DNA of 64,000 nt from Polynucleobacter rarus (GCF_003072505.1 NZ_NTGB01000001.1:1-64000); one strand, 5' to 3'; positions 1 through 9,453 are shown, numbered from the stretch's first letter. Made by a program: numbers and translations. The notes: a model not told the origin generated them from the letters alone.

Positions 1-306
1 TATGCTCAAGTAGAGTCTGGGATTTTCGGATTAATAGGTGTTCTGGCACTCTTTTTTGGCCCGCTACTTTATTTTATAAGAGCGCTTTCTGACCCTGATT
101 TACAAATCCAGCGTGCTGCTGTTTTAGGAATCATGATTGTTGTTAGCTATTTTGTATTTGGGTTGGTAGATGTGATGTTGGTTGCCTGGGTTATGGAGGC
201 CCCTGTGTATATCGTTAGCATTCTAATTCCAATGCTGATAGTAAATTCAAGCTGGATAACACGTCTTAAAAAAGCTCGAACTTATAAAAATACTTATAGA
301 AATTAG
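1..306 (+). CDS. O-antigen ligase-like membrane protein, C-terminal part only
   Basis: The frame is open from base 1 and stops with TAG at 304-306, giving the last 101 residues of a protein that begins upstream. The start of the fragment (YAQVESGIFGLIGVLALFF) matches the pattern in Wzy/WaaL-type proteins where a conserved glutamate precedes a glycine-rich membrane segment. Three hydrophobic segments follow, then a short basic tail. In this family the protein joins or polymerises lipid-linked glycan on the periplasmic side of the inner membrane. That role is inferred from the motif, the topology and the glycan genes downstream. Another polytopic membrane protein cannot be excluded. Confidence 0.55.
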   Translation, partial: YAQVESGIFGLIGVLALFFGPLLYFIRALSDPDLQIQRAAVLGIMIVVSYFVFGLVDVMLVAWVMEAPVYIVSILIPMLIVNSSWITRLKKARTYKNTYRN

Positions 307-688
307 CTAATTCTTAATTTCTTTCCTCACACGCCTGCCACAAATAATTATTTCCAGTCAAAGAATGGTAAACGTGATCTTGATCTTGGCCTTGAGATGA
401 GTAGTCTTATTTTCCGATGTATGTATATTTTTATCTATTTTTGAGCGATTATTGAGTTTTAGAGTCTTAGCCACTGTTTTTTTGCTCCGATGGATCTGAT
501 AAAAAAATCCTCGCTCTTAGGGTGCTAATTAGGTAGACATTCACAGATTGCCTGATCTACGGTATGTTGATAGAATTAATCATTATAGAAATTAAAATAT
601 TTTATAAATCAAATAGTAATCGGTAGCCATCTAATGTACCAATTAAGTAATAACGCATTTTAATTTTAGAAAATCTTAATTAAAAATT
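307..688. other. A+T-rich intergenic stretch
   Basis: These 382 bases separate the membrane-protein tail from the RTX-like gene. I see no ORF with coding character, no convincing Rho-independent terminator and no Shine-Dalgarno sequence in front of the ATG at 689. The promoter of the downstream gene presumably lies here, but I cannot name the boxes. Confidence 0.5.
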
Positions 689-2884
689 ATGGCCATCATT
701 ACTGTTTTAAATAATACTAATGGACTGATAAATCTAAATCAGGACATTGCTACTTCTGCTCCAAATTCTGCAAATACGCTAGCACAAGCTATTCAATCTG
801 GTTATGGCTACTATCTCAGCTACTCATCAAATCAATTGGCTGACTATAATTTTTATAAAAATTACTACGGATACACATCCTACGGCTTTGCTTTGGACGG
901 CTCTTTTTATTTAAATAGTCCAAATTACACTGCCTATGATTATGGGACTATATCCGCCTACGGATCTTCAGTAACCGAAGTGGCCTTTGTCAATAAAAAT
1001 AATGGCACGGTTCTTCAAATTTATGGGACATTTGGTTGGACTGGTTACCCCTCTTTTAGTAGCCCCTCTAGCAATCAGACAATTACAGATTTTGTACAGA
1101 CTTTTAAGATTTCAGCATCAGCGTATGTCCAAGACACTATTAGTGGATATTTTCAAAGTACATCTGCAACGACTTACTCTGGAACAGTCACTTCATATAC
1201 TGAGATTGTTTACAACCCAAATACTCTCTTGGGTGTGGGATATTACATTTCCGGGAGCATTCCGGTAAGTTTTAATATATCGACTAATGCAGTCAATGTT
1301 GGTTCCGGATCAATCACAACTCTTAAAGAGATTTACGCCAATCTCAATAACCCAATTGGGTCCCAAATAACAGATTCAGTAGTTATTACTGGTATTGATA
1401 GTTGGAGCGTAAATACACCCTTAAAAAACTTATCCTTGAGCACTGGTTCAGATACTTTTTACATTACGGGATCTAAGCCTATTACCGCTAACGGAGGGAG
1501 TGGAAACGATATTTTTTATGTGCAATCCGCTAACAATATTATCTACGGTGGCGGTGGCTTCGATACCGTAGCCTTTTCAGGGGTGTTAAGCAACTATAAG
1601 GTAACTGTTAACGTAGGCAATTGCACTGTTACCGACCTTGGCTCTACCTTAGGCACAACCACAATCTATCTAGCCAGCTATCTGCAATTTGCAGGCTCAA
1701 ATTATTCTATTGCGGCAACTATTACAGGTTCAGTGGCTAATTTTTTAAGTAGCCTAGATTTCTTGGGGGCCTCTGTATATAGCCTCTCTGATACTTCAGC
1801 TAATATTGCAAGTAACTTAGATGCTCTGCAAACCAATGTTGCAAAGATCACCAGTATTACCCAAAGTGGAACACCTGCAGCCTTAGCCATTACCCCTACT
1901 CAGTTAGCCAATGATGCTACAACCTTAAACAAGATATCTGGTAATTACACCTTAAATGTCAGCGGCGTAGTGGCAAATAGTGTTGCTACTAACTATAGTA
2001 ATAGCCACATCAGCTCCATGGCAGTGACCGACACCGCAGCTAATATCTCTGCCAACCTTGCTACCTTGCAAGCTGATGCTTCTAAGATTAGCTCGATTAC
2101 CGTAACCGATGGCAATCCGATCTCTCTAACAGCAGACCAATATTCTAGTAATAGCTCTGTGATGAGTAAATTAGGAGTTCCTGCCTTTAGTGACACCACT
2201 GGTGGTGGTGCTGGCTATGTTCTGCCCAGTATCTATACCGGCCCAGTAAGCTCTTTAAATTACCAGCTGATTGACAGCACTGATGGTGCAGTCATTACCG
2301 CTTCGCTAGGTACGAATGACTTTATCTACCTCTCCAGTACCAATACCTCAATCCCTAAGGCAATTAATGGCAATGGTGGCCATGATGTGATTGCTGGTGG
2401 CATTGGATCTTCTTTTATTGCTGGTGGTACAGGCCATGCTGATACCTTCTTTTTAGATGGCAGGGCTGCAGGCACCTCTTGGTCTACGATTACCGACTTT
2501 AGCTTTGGCTCGGATAGTTTGACCATTTGGGGCTGGAACCCTACCGATAGTTCTTTAAACACCATTTATCCTGTGATTAATGGCGCGACTAACTATACCG
2601 GCCTTACCCTGTATATGAACAACCTCGCTCCTGATGGTTCTAGTACGAGTTACGTTAACAGTGCTCTAAATATGATTACCTTATCGGGCCATACCTTAGC
2701 AGATCTGGGTTTTAATAGTATTGCCGCGCTCAATACCGAACTTCAAACTCTCAGCACTGAAGCCCTTAATAACAGCGGTCCTGATGTGGTCCTGCCGCAT
2801 ACCGCCATAAATGGTCACTTTATCGTAGGGCAGACTACCGATAATGTTGGTACCGGGGTGCATTGGTATTTGAATGTGCATTAA
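689..2884 (+). CDS. RTX/S-layer-like secreted protein, type I secretion substrate
   Basis: The 731-residue product has no N-terminal signal peptide. It is rich in Thr, Ser, Asn, Gly and Tyr and almost free of Cys, as is usual for proteins leaving through a type I (ABC/MFP/TolC) system. A first RTX-like patch (GGSGNDIFYVQ, then YGGGGFDTVAF) lies near residues 270-300. Two copies of a beta repeat with the core SDTSANIASNLDAL / TDTAANISANLATL lie near residues 370-395 and 445-490. A second Gly/Asp-rich patch (GNGGHDVIAGG, then FIAGGTGHADTFFLDG) lies near 560-595, followed by a C-terminal region likely to be the export signal. The protein is probably a cell-surface or S-layer-like component. No secretion ATPase gene is in the window. 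Its last 108 bases are repeated exactly at 8176-8283. Confidence 0.7.
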   Translation: MAIITVLNNTNGLINLNQDIATSAPNSANTLAQAIQSGYGYYLSYSSNQLADYNFYKNYYGYTSYGFALDGSFYLNSPNYTAYDYGTISAYGSSVTEVAFVNKNNGTVLQIYGTFGWTGYPSFSSPSSNQTITDFVQTFKISASAYVQDTISGYFQSTSATTYSGTVTSYTEIVYNPNTLLGVGYYISGSIPVSFNISTNAVNVGSGSITTLKEIYANLNNPIGSQITDSVVITGIDSWSVNTPLKNLSLSTGSDTFYITGSKPITANGGSGNDIFYVQSANNIIYGGGGFDTVAFSGVLSNYKVTVNVGNCTVTDLGSTLGTTTIYLASYLQFAGSNYSIAATITGSVANFLSSLDFLGASVYSLSDTSANIASNLDALQTNVAKITSITQSGTPAALAITPTQLANDATTLNKISGNYTLNVSGVVANSVATNYSNSHISSMAVTDTAANISANLATLQADASKISSITVTDGNPISLTADQYSSNSSVMSKLGVPAFSDTTGGGAGYVLPSIYTGPVSSLNYQLIDSTDGAVITASLGTNDFIYLSSTNTSIPKAINGNGGHDVIAGGIGSSFIAGGTGHADTFFLDGRAAGTSWSTITDFSFGSDSLTIWGWNPTDSSLNTIYPVINGATNYTGLTLYMNNLAPDGSSTSYVNSALNMITLSGHTLADLGFNSIAALNTELQTLSTEALNNSGPDVVLPHTAINGHFIVGQTTDNVGTGVHWYLNVH
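2776..2883 (+). repeat. 108-bp direct repeat, copy 1 (3' end of RTX-like gene)
   Basis: Bases 2776-2883 equal 8176-8283 with no mismatch. This copy is the intact end of the 689-2884 gene. The two copies diverge exactly at the third base of the stop codon (TAA here, TAG in the other). Confidence 0.97.
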
Positions 2885-2917
2885 AAGTCAAACCATCTAT
2901 AGTGGTGCGAATAAGTC

Positions 2918-4495
2918 ATGAGTCAATCGATGCAATTTGGGTATTCAAGCGAGTTGACTGCTGTTAATTCGCAACTAAGTGAAGGTGATCTAGGGTCTGT
3001 AGAGGTGTTAGCTTCTGACTCTAGGCTAGACCATTTTGGTATTGCGTATTTAGTGCCTTTTTATAGTGGTTGCAGCACTTCAATTGAGCTCACAATTTCT
3101 CCGAAAAGCTCTACATATTTTCGAATAGAAGCTAGTGGTTTCACTTCTCGGATGCAAAAGGCTTACCTTGAGTTTGATCATCTAGGTAAAATTCAAGTAT
3201 TGGGAGAAGAGATTCAAGACTGCTCTATAGATCTGGATGCGAATAACCAGCTCAACATTTTTATTAAATTTACTCCTTATCGAACTAATCGCTCACACTT
3301 ATTCATTTTTTCAAAAAATCTCTCTATTGATTCGAAAGAAGTTGATTTCAGATTTTTATGCAGTCCTTTGATGCTTGATTTCAAAATTGACCAAGCTAAA
3401 AATCAAGAAAATGTTAGCAGACAGGAAACTAACTTTGGTACTTTAGTTGCCATAAATGGCTTATATCAATTTAGAAATTATCTTCATCTTGAATTTGAAA
3501 TGCATCGACCTAACGCCACACTTTGTGGTTTGCAGTTGATTAGCCCGGTGCCGCTAGAAACAATCCAGTGGTGGACAAATAATCAAATAGATGCTGAAGT
3601 TAGGCTTAAAGATCAATCTTTAAAACCTCAACCCACTCGCTATCCATTGCCCTCTCCAATGCTTATGACTTTATTAGGCCCTGAATTTTCATTTCAAGGA
3701 CATCAGATTAACGCTCTATATGCTACTTTTCAGGATGAAAAAGATAATGATCAATTACCTCCTGAAAAACTCATAGAGGAATTGCAATTAGAGGCTTATT
3801 TTAATGATGGCACAATAGAATTAATATCCCTGGCTTCTAGTCAACGCGATAAATTTTTAGAGCTTTCATATGAATTCAAGTTTATAGAAGAATATTTTAA
3901 AAATAAGGATTGGCCAAGTAAGCCTATTTTTTGTGAAATCGGAGCTAGAGGCTTGAGAAGTGCCGGTATCAGGAAAAAAGTTGATCATAGGTTTAAATAT
4001 ATCGGAATAGATATATCGCCACATCAAAACGTAAATATTGTTGGTGATGCACATCAGCTTAGTAGGTTAGTGGAGCCCGATTCAATAGATGTAATTTATT
4101 CAGATGATGTGATAGAGCACCTGAATAATCCTATTGCCTTCATATCTGAAGCTAATGAGGTTCTTAAACAAGGCGGCCTTTTTATTGCAAAAGTCCCAAC
4201 AACATGGCCTCTTCATGCCGAGCCCTGGGACTATTGGAGAATGAGTGTTCATAGTTGGAATGGCTTACTTAATCAGACTACCGGCTTTGAAATCCTAAGT
4301 GCAAGGGAAATTGGGTCGGCTGTAATCGTGCCATCGGCCATAACGCCAGACATTTCAGTGAGAATGCAATATGCTCCTGCACCATTATTTACAGTGGTTG
4401 TAGCTAAAAAATTTGCTACTAAAAGCAAAATAGTTGGTGAAAGTACTAACCTAAATAATTTAGGTAGTTATGATCACTGGAGTTTAAAGAGTTGA
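2918..4495 (+). CDS. SAM-dependent methyltransferase with large N-terminal accessory domain
   Basis: The last ~190 of 525 residues form a class I methyltransferase (Methyltransf_11 type). An FCEIGARGLRSAGI stretch occupies the SAM-binding motif I position near residue 340, YIGIDIS follows as the acidic strand, and IDVIYSDDVIEHLNNP is the motif II/post-motif region. It ends with a WDYWRMS segment common in glycan-linked methyltransferases. Residues 1-330 look all-beta and match no family I can name. The acceptor is unknown; a surface sugar is plausible from the context. The start is the ATG 33 bases after the previous stop, without a strong ribosome-binding site, so it may be read as an operon with the RTX-like gene. 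Confidence 0.7.
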   Translation: MSQSMQFGYSSELTAVNSQLSEGDLGSVEVLASDSRLDHFGIAYLVPFYSGCSTSIELTISPKSSTYFRIEASGFTSRMQKAYLEFDHLGKIQVLGEEIQDCSIDLDANNQLNIFIKFTPYRTNRSHLFIFSKNLSIDSKEVDFRFLCSPLMLDFKIDQAKNQENVSRQETNFGTLVAINGLYQFRNYLHLEFEMHRPNATLCGLQLISPVPLETIQWWTNNQIDAEVRLKDQSLKPQPTRYPLPSPMLMTLLGPEFSFQGHQINALYATFQDEKDNDQLPPEKLIEELQLEAYFNDGTIELISLASSQRDKFLELSYEFKFIEEYFKNKDWPSKPIFCEIGARGLRSAGIRKKVDHRFKYIGIDISPHQNVNIVGDAHQLSRLVEPDSIDVIYSDDVIEHLNNPIAFISEANEVLKQGGLFIAKVPTTWPLHAEPWDYWRMSVHSWNGLLNQTTGFEILSAREIGSAVIVPSAITPDISVRMQYAPAPLFTVVVAKKFATKSKIVGESTNLNNLGSYDHWSLKS

Positions 4496-4521
4496 AAAAA
4501 CTATTTGACCAATGCTTGTAA

Positions 4522-5316
4522 TTATTTGCCGCCCATTATTTTAATAATTTTATTTGTCATTGGGTCTGGCCAATTAACCAAGGTTTCGCTTTTGCCTACA
4601 TATCTAAAATCAGTCGGCATATCCTTAGATTCTTTATTCCATATTAAATCCACTTCATTCGGGGTATTTTTTCTCAAATGAAAAGCAATGATATTCGAAA
4701 AAAATTGGATGCTATGAACATTTTTGAATAAATTAATGGATTGAGTATTTTTAAAATCTGGAAATTGGCCTGGAAAAAAGTTACAGTCTTTAGCGGTTAT
4801 GACATCAGTTGCCGATTTAGCATATTCCAAGAAAGAGGTGGCACCATGCTTTGCAAAATCTTTCATAAAGCTAGTGCAAGTATCTTCTATAACGACCAGA
4901 CAATCGTTTTTAGAAAATTCAATTGCTGCGTTAAGTGTGGTTACTTGTTGAAATGATTGGTGACCGCCATCGTCCAAAATAACGTCAAACGTACCTATTT
5001 CTGGCAATATTGTTTGCCAGAATAACGGGTCTCCTTGGTCTCCAATATAGACCTCAAATCCAAATTCTCTCCATTTCAACGCGTCAGGATTTAAGTCAAT
5101 GCCGATTATTCGGGCCTTATTCCCAAGCCATTTTCTCCACATAAAGAGTGATCCACCGCTTAGCACCCCAACTTCTATGAACGTACATTGGGAATCTATT
5201 AAATGTTGAAATAAATCGGTATATATTTGAAAATAGTTGTTAAGTTTAACTGTTGGATAGGGTGATAATTGAAATGCTTCAATTAATGCTTCATATTCAA
5301 CGATATTTTTTTGCAT
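4522..5316 (-). CDS. Class I SAM methyltransferase, CmcI/rhamnosyl O-methyltransferase type
   Basis: This 264-residue protein has a SAM-binding motif FIEVGVLSGGSLFMWRKW near residue 42, an acidic strand end (IIGIDLNP), and FDVILDDGGHQSFQQ near residue 125, the DDGxH signature of the CmcI-like group. VVIEDT follows. Members of this group methylate hydroxyls of sugars or antibiotics using a metal. Here a glycan substrate is inferred from the locus. The gene is convergent with the methyltransferase at 2918-4495, with only 26 bases between the stops. Confidence 0.75.
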   Translation of the reverse strand: MQKNIVEYEALIEAFQLSPYPTVKLNNYFQIYTDLFQHLIDSQCTFIEVGVLSGGSLFMWRKWLGNKARIIGIDLNPDALKWREFGFEVYIGDQGDPLFWQTILPEIGTFDVILDDGGHQSFQQVTTLNAAIEFSKNDCLVVIEDTCTSFMKDFAKHGATSFLEYAKSATDVITAKDCNFFPGQFPDFKNTQSINLFKNVHSIQFFSNIIAFHLRKNTPNEVDLIWNKESKDMPTDFRYVGKSETLVNWPDPMTNKIIKIMGGK

Positions 5317-5426
5317 ATTTTGGTAAATGATTCTTCTGATGTATTGATTTATGACATTATCAATTCTTGGTAGTTGTGGGTAGCGTTCTTATAAATCCTA
5401 TGCAATCAATTACTAGGCGCGCTCTA

Positions 5427-6530
5427 AATTGAAGTGCAACATTTTTAGGAAGAAAATGTTTCATGGAAAAATATAAACAATTAAGTATGGAAGAACGTAG
5501 TTTAATTCAAACGCAGTTAATTTGGGGATTTAAACCCAGCTGGATTGCCTTAAGTCTTGGTAGATCAGTTTCAACGATTACTCGAGAGTTAAAAAGAAAT
5601 AATTGGGTAAAATCGACTGGCATCGTTGTTCGTGGAAGACCTCCGATCGCTGGTAAATATCGTGCCGTTTTAGCCCAAGATCGTGCACATTGTTTATCTG
5701 TAGTTCCACGAGTAGCTCGTCGATTACTAGTGGGGAGTGAACTTTGGAAGGTGGTCATGAATTATTTAAAACAAGGCTACTCTCCAGAACAAATTGCTGG
5801 CACACTAAAGACTGTGAACGCAGACTATCCTAGCCTACAGGTATCGCATGAGACGATCTATAGCGCCATTTACTTAATGCCGCGTGGTGAGTTGCGTACA
5901 GAAGTTATTGGTTGGCTAAGATTTGGTCATGCTAAACGAAAACCTAGAGCACGTGGTGAAGATCGTCGTGGTCAAATACCGGATATGGTCAGTATCCATG
6001 ACCGTCCACCGGAGGTGGAAGAACGACTCGTACCAGGACACTGGGAAGGTGATTTAATCAAAGGTAAAGGGAACCGTACGGCGGTAGGTACGATTGTAGA
6101 GAGAACGACATTGTTTACGGTTTTAGCTAAATTGGAAAAAGCTACGGCGGAGTCTGCAGTAACGGGGTTTAGCCATGTGCTGAATCGCATTGAAGGTCAA
6201 AAGCGTTTATCAATGACCTACGATCAAGGAAAAGAAATGTCTCGTCATGCCCAGATCACAGAAAATACTGGCGTTAAGGTTTACTTTGCCGATCCTCATA
6301 GTCCATGGCAACGAGGCATCAATGAAAATACCAATGGCTTACTCAGACAATACTTGCCAAAAGGAGAAGATTTGAGTATCTTTAGCCAGGAGGATTTAGA
6401 TCGAATTGCATGGCAACTAAACACGAGACCACGCAAATCACTAGGGTTCAAATGTCCTGCCCAGTTGTTCACTCCCGAGGCATTTGATTTTAGGCAGCAT
6501 CATGCAGCAATTTTTGCACTTCAACCTTGA
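5427..6530 (+). mobile_element. IS30-family insertion sequence (type A)
   Basis: The element carries one transposase gene and is bounded by inverted copies of TTGAAGTGCAA at 5429-5439 and 6514-6524. The similarity decays outside this core, so the exact ends are uncertain by a few bases. The right inverted repeat lies inside the 3' end of the transposase ORF. It differs from the two 1054-bp IS30 copies elsewhere in the window, although the inner part of the terminal repeat (GAAGTGCAA) is shared. Confidence 0.75.
5463..6530 (+). CDS. IS30-family transposase (type A)
   Basis: The 355-residue protein starts with an IS30 helix-turn-helix (SMEERSLIQTQLIWGFKPSW, then STITRELKRN). It carries the DDE catalytic core: GHWEGDLIKG, TYDQGKEM and the N-E-N-NGLLRQYLP segment. 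The C-terminal RPRKSLGFKCPAQLF is typical of the family. An AGGAAG sequence lies upstream of the ATG. The ORF looks intact. It encodes cut/copy activity on its own terminal repeats and is presumably unrelated to the neighbouring glycan genes. Confidence 0.92.
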   Translation: MEKYKQLSMEERSLIQTQLIWGFKPSWIALSLGRSVSTITRELKRNNWVKSTGIVVRGRPPIAGKYRAVLAQDRAHCLSVVPRVARRLLVGSELWKVVMNYLKQGYSPEQIAGTLKTVNADYPSLQVSHETIYSAIYLMPRGELRTEVIGWLRFGHAKRKPRARGEDRRGQIPDMVSIHDRPPEVEERLVPGHWEGDLIKGKGNRTAVGTIVERTTLFTVLAKLEKATAESAVTGFSHVLNRIEGQKRLSMTYDQGKEMSRHAQITENTGVKVYFADPHSPWQRGINENTNGLLRQYLPKGEDLSIFSQEDLDRIAWQLNTRPRKSLGFKCPAQLFTPEAFDFRQHHAAIFALQP

Positions 6531-8176
6531 AACCGCCTGATAAAAAATGACTAATTTGATAAAATAAATGTTATGGAAATAAGTCGCCAACTCCCTGATA
6601 ATGTTGCTGAATTACAAGCGATGTTGTCGGCGCAATTGGTAAAAATTGATGCTTTAGAGTTGGAACGAAATACGATTTTAATTGAGCGTAATGCTCTCAA
6701 AGTTAGTCGAGTTCATGACAGCGAAGAAATCAAACGGTTAACCGAATTGATCGCCAAACTTCGACGGGCGATGTTCGGTCAAAAGTCTGAAAAACTCAGT
6801 GTCCAAATTGATCAGTTTGAACTTGAACTAGAAGAGCTGCATATTACCCAAGGTACTCAACCCCAATTAACTGAGATTGCTGAACCAAGGGAACGTAGTG
6901 CTCCAAAGCGTCGTCCTCTCCCAGATCACTTGCCACGGCAAATTGAAGAGCATTTACCCAGCGAAGCTGCTTGTCCGGATTGTGGTGGTTCTTGGGAGAA
7001 GATTGGTGAGGATGTCAGCGAAGTCCTCGAGTACGTTCCAGCTAGCTACCGTGTCATCCGTCATATTCGACCAAAATTAAGTTGTACTTGTTGTGATCGT
7101 ATGGCACAAGCACCAGCACCTAGCCGTCCGATTGCGCGCAGTTCATTTGGCCCTGGCCTGATGAGTCATGTGATCATCTCCAAGTATATGGATCACTTAC
7201 CGATTTATCGTCAATGCCAACAAGCACTGCGTGAAGGCGTTGAGCTGAGCGAAAGTACCTTAGGCGATGTGGTGGGTGGAACGCATCATTTATTACGGCC
7301 ACTGATGGCAGCTTTACAGCGTTATGTGTTTGCGGCAAGGAAGTTGCATGCAGACGATACCCCGATTAATGTTCTTGCTCCTGGTAATGGTAAAACGAAA
7401 CAAGGTCGTCTTTGGGTATATACGCGAGATGATCGTCCTGCTGGTGACACAACGGCACCAGCCGTTTGGTTTAACTACTCACCGGATCGTAAAGGGATCC
7501 ATCCGCAGACCCACCTCAAAGAATATCAAGGAATCCTTCAAGCAGATGCATATCCTGGTTATAATGCCATCTTTGAAACAGGTCGTGTGATTGAGGCCGC
7601 TTGTTGGGCACATGCGAGACGGAAGTTTTATGATATCCATGAAACTGGACCGACACCGATTACGACCTATGTTCTTAGGAAAATTGGTGAACTTTATCAA
7701 ATTGAGTCTGGTATTAGAGGTAGTCCACCGGAACGACGACGAGAGGTTCGACAAGAGCTGGCTAAACCAATCGTTGAAGCTTTACATCTTTGGCTCAAAG
7801 AACAGTTGGGCACTGTATCTCGTAAATCGTTGGCAGCCGATGCCATCGGCTATGCCATGAATCAGTGGGAAGCATTATGCCGTTATCTTGATGATGGCCA
7901 GATTGAAATAGATAACAATGCTGCTGAGCGTGCTTTACGAACAGTTGCTTTAGGTAGAAAGAACTATTTGTTCCTCGGTTCTGATGCTGGTGGTGAGCGC
8001 GCAGCGACCATGTATAGTTTGCTCGGCACGGTGAAGTTGAATGGTATTAATCCTGAAACCTATCTGAGTCATGTATTAAACGTGATTGCCGATTATCCAG
8101 TCAATCAAGTTGATGACCTTCTGCCTTGGAACTTAAAGATTTAAGAACGTCAAGACGGTACTGACCGGACGCTTAC
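6531..8176 (+). mobile_element. IS66-family element, left end missing
   Basis: The right end is recognisable because the sequence ends in CCGGACGCTTAC at 8165-8176, the inverse of the GTAAGCG start expected for IS66 termini. Only the large transposase gene is present. The usual small tnpA and tnpB genes and a matching left terminal repeat are not visible, and an IS30 ends just upstream of the transposase start. The element is therefore probably truncated, or is a tnpC-only member that lost its left terminus to the IS30. The left boundary given is only the edge of the IS30. Confidence 0.7.
6573..8144 (+). CDS. tnpC: IS66-family transposase TnpC
   Basis: The 523-residue protein has the N-terminal leucine-rich coiled coil of IS66 TnpC (residues 10-95, with LRRAMFGQKSEKL), a zinc-finger-like segment (CPDCGGSWEKI, then LSCTCC), and the DDE core with KLHADDTPINVL, LQADAYPGYNAIFE and the late glutamate region NNAAERALRTVALGRKNYLF. 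Length and motifs are complete, so the gene itself is not truncated even though the element probably is. Confidence 0.93.
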   Translation: MEISRQLPDNVAELQAMLSAQLVKIDALELERNTILIERNALKVSRVHDSEEIKRLTELIAKLRRAMFGQKSEKLSVQIDQFELELEELHITQGTQPQLTEIAEPRERSAPKRRPLPDHLPRQIEEHLPSEAACPDCGGSWEKIGEDVSEVLEYVPASYRVIRHIRPKLSCTCCDRMAQAPAPSRPIARSSFGPGLMSHVIISKYMDHLPIYRQCQQALREGVELSESTLGDVVGGTHHLLRPLMAALQRYVFAARKLHADDTPINVLAPGNGKTKQGRLWVYTRDDRPAGDTTAPAVWFNYSPDRKGIHPQTHLKEYQGILQADAYPGYNAIFETGRVIEAACWAHARRKFYDIHETGPTPITTYVLRKIGELYQIESGIRGSPPERRREVRQELAKPIVEALHLWLKEQLGTVSRKSLAADAIGYAMNQWEALCRYLDDGQIEIDNNAAERALRTVALGRKNYLFLGSDAGGERAATMYSLLGTVKLNGINPETYLSHVLNVIADYPVNQVDDLLPWNLKI

Positions 8177-8283
8177 GGTCCTGATGTGGTCCTGCCGCAT
8201 ACCGCCATAAATGGTCACTTTATCGTAGGGCAGACTACCGATAATGTTGGTACCGGGGTGCATTGGTATTTGAATGTGCATTA
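8176..8283 (+). repeat. 108-bp direct repeat, copy 2 (orphan RTX gene tail)
   Basis: This stretch is identical to 2776-2883 and encodes the same C-terminal residues ending in HWYLNVH, but no upstream gene is attached. It starts at the last base of the IS66 terminus and ends at the stop codon, after which eight G residues (8284-8291) and unrelated sequence follow. It is best read as the stump of a second, paralogous RTX-like gene cut by IS66 insertion and deletion. Confidence 0.95.
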
Positions 8284-8358
8284 GGGGGGGGTGTATAAAT
8301 CTAATTGATTTTTAATGTCATGAAGTCAATAGCTATCTTTTGAAAGCTGTACTCACCT

Positions 8359-9453
8359 CTAAGATTTTATATATTTTTCTCGTATGCTTAAAAAGGGAAT
8401 CTCAATGAAATTTCTTAGAAGAATTGCGGACAAAGTTACTAAGAGTATTTCAGTGACTTTATTTTTGATTGAATATGAGTCAAGAACCATCAGCACTGGC
8501 ATGTGAACAAGATATAAACCAAACGATATAGATGCAATTTTAGTAATAATCCACTTCATCGGATTATTAAATGAGGGTAACAAGAAATAAATGCCGAGCA
8601 CTATAAATGCAGAAAATATCTCAAGAACATTTGGAAAGGCAGCTAACCAAATAAAAACCCAATGAGCGAAATTGACGGAGCTTAATATATGGTCAATAGT
8701 AAATGACTCAGTCCATATCCAACCCTCCACGCCTATGCCTGATATCCCAATCAATATTAGTGAGATAGACTTAGTTTTCCCTAAGGAGGGTGTAATGAAT
8801 TTTGCGATGTATGCTGCAAACAAACCATAAATACAGCAATCCAACCTAAACAGTGGACTCATATCAATATCAGCCCCCCACAACATGCCAGTACTATAAG
8901 TGTGATAGTAAAGCCACCTACAGGTTAGACAGGTTATAGAAATAAAAAAACAAACCATCAAAATAACTTTCTTTGGTTCAATTTTTCTCATGAAGCTACA
9001 AGCCATCAATGTTAGAAGTGGAATAAAAAAATAGAACCACTCCTCTAGAACAATCGTCCAGGTGGGTGATGTGTATGGAATCCAAGTATTGAATGGAAAG
9101 AAGTTTTGTGCAAATACAAATGAAGGGTAATCAAACCTCCAGTAGTATATACATAGCAATATTAATACAACGTAATACGCTGGAAATGTTCTAAACCACC
9201 GGCGTAAATAAAAATTTACTAGAGATTTTGATGTGTATTCAACTTGCGCCATATTTAAGAGAATGTTGCCAATTAAAAAACCACTTAGAGAAAAAAATAA
9301 TTCAACGCCAATACGCCCAGTGATTGCTTCTAAGATTTGGATGCGTGGTGTTTGCGGTTTCCACAAGCTATAAAAATGTGAGGCTAGGACTAATAAAATA
9401 GCGATAGTTCGAACTAAATCTAGTCCAAAATTATTTTTTGATGTGTTGTGCAA
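8359..9453 (-). CDS. Acyltransferase family 3 membrane protein (O-acetyltransferase-like)
   Basis: The 364-residue, highly hydrophobic protein begins with the family hallmark NNFGLDLVRTIAILLVLASH, where the histidine at the end of the first membrane helix is part of the acyl-transfer site. IGVELFFSLSGFLIGNIL follows and about ten membrane segments can be counted. Family members (OafA/NodX type) move acetyl or other acyl groups onto exported sugars. The start codon is TTG (9451-9453). No in-frame ATG exists between it and an upstream stop, and the next internal Met would remove the first helix. It faces away from the large fusion gene at 9703. Confidence 0.82.
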   Translation of the reverse strand: MHNTSKNNFGLDLVRTIAILLVLASHFYSLWKPQTPRIQILEAITGRIGVELFFSLSGFLIGNILLNMAQVEYTSKSLVNFYLRRWFRTFPAYYVVLILLCIYYWRFDYPSFVFAQNFFPFNTWIPYTSPTWTIVLEEWFYFFIPLLTLMACSFMRKIEPKKVILMVCFFISITCLTCRWLYYHTYSTGMLWGADIDMSPLFRLDCCIYGLFAAYIAKFITPSLGKTKSISLILIGISGIGVEGWIWTESFTIDHILSSVNFAHWVFIWLAAFPNVLEIFSAFIVLGIYFLLPSFNNPMKWIITKIASISFGLYLVHMPVLMVLDSYSIKNKVTEILLVTLSAILLRNFIEIPFLSIREKYIKS

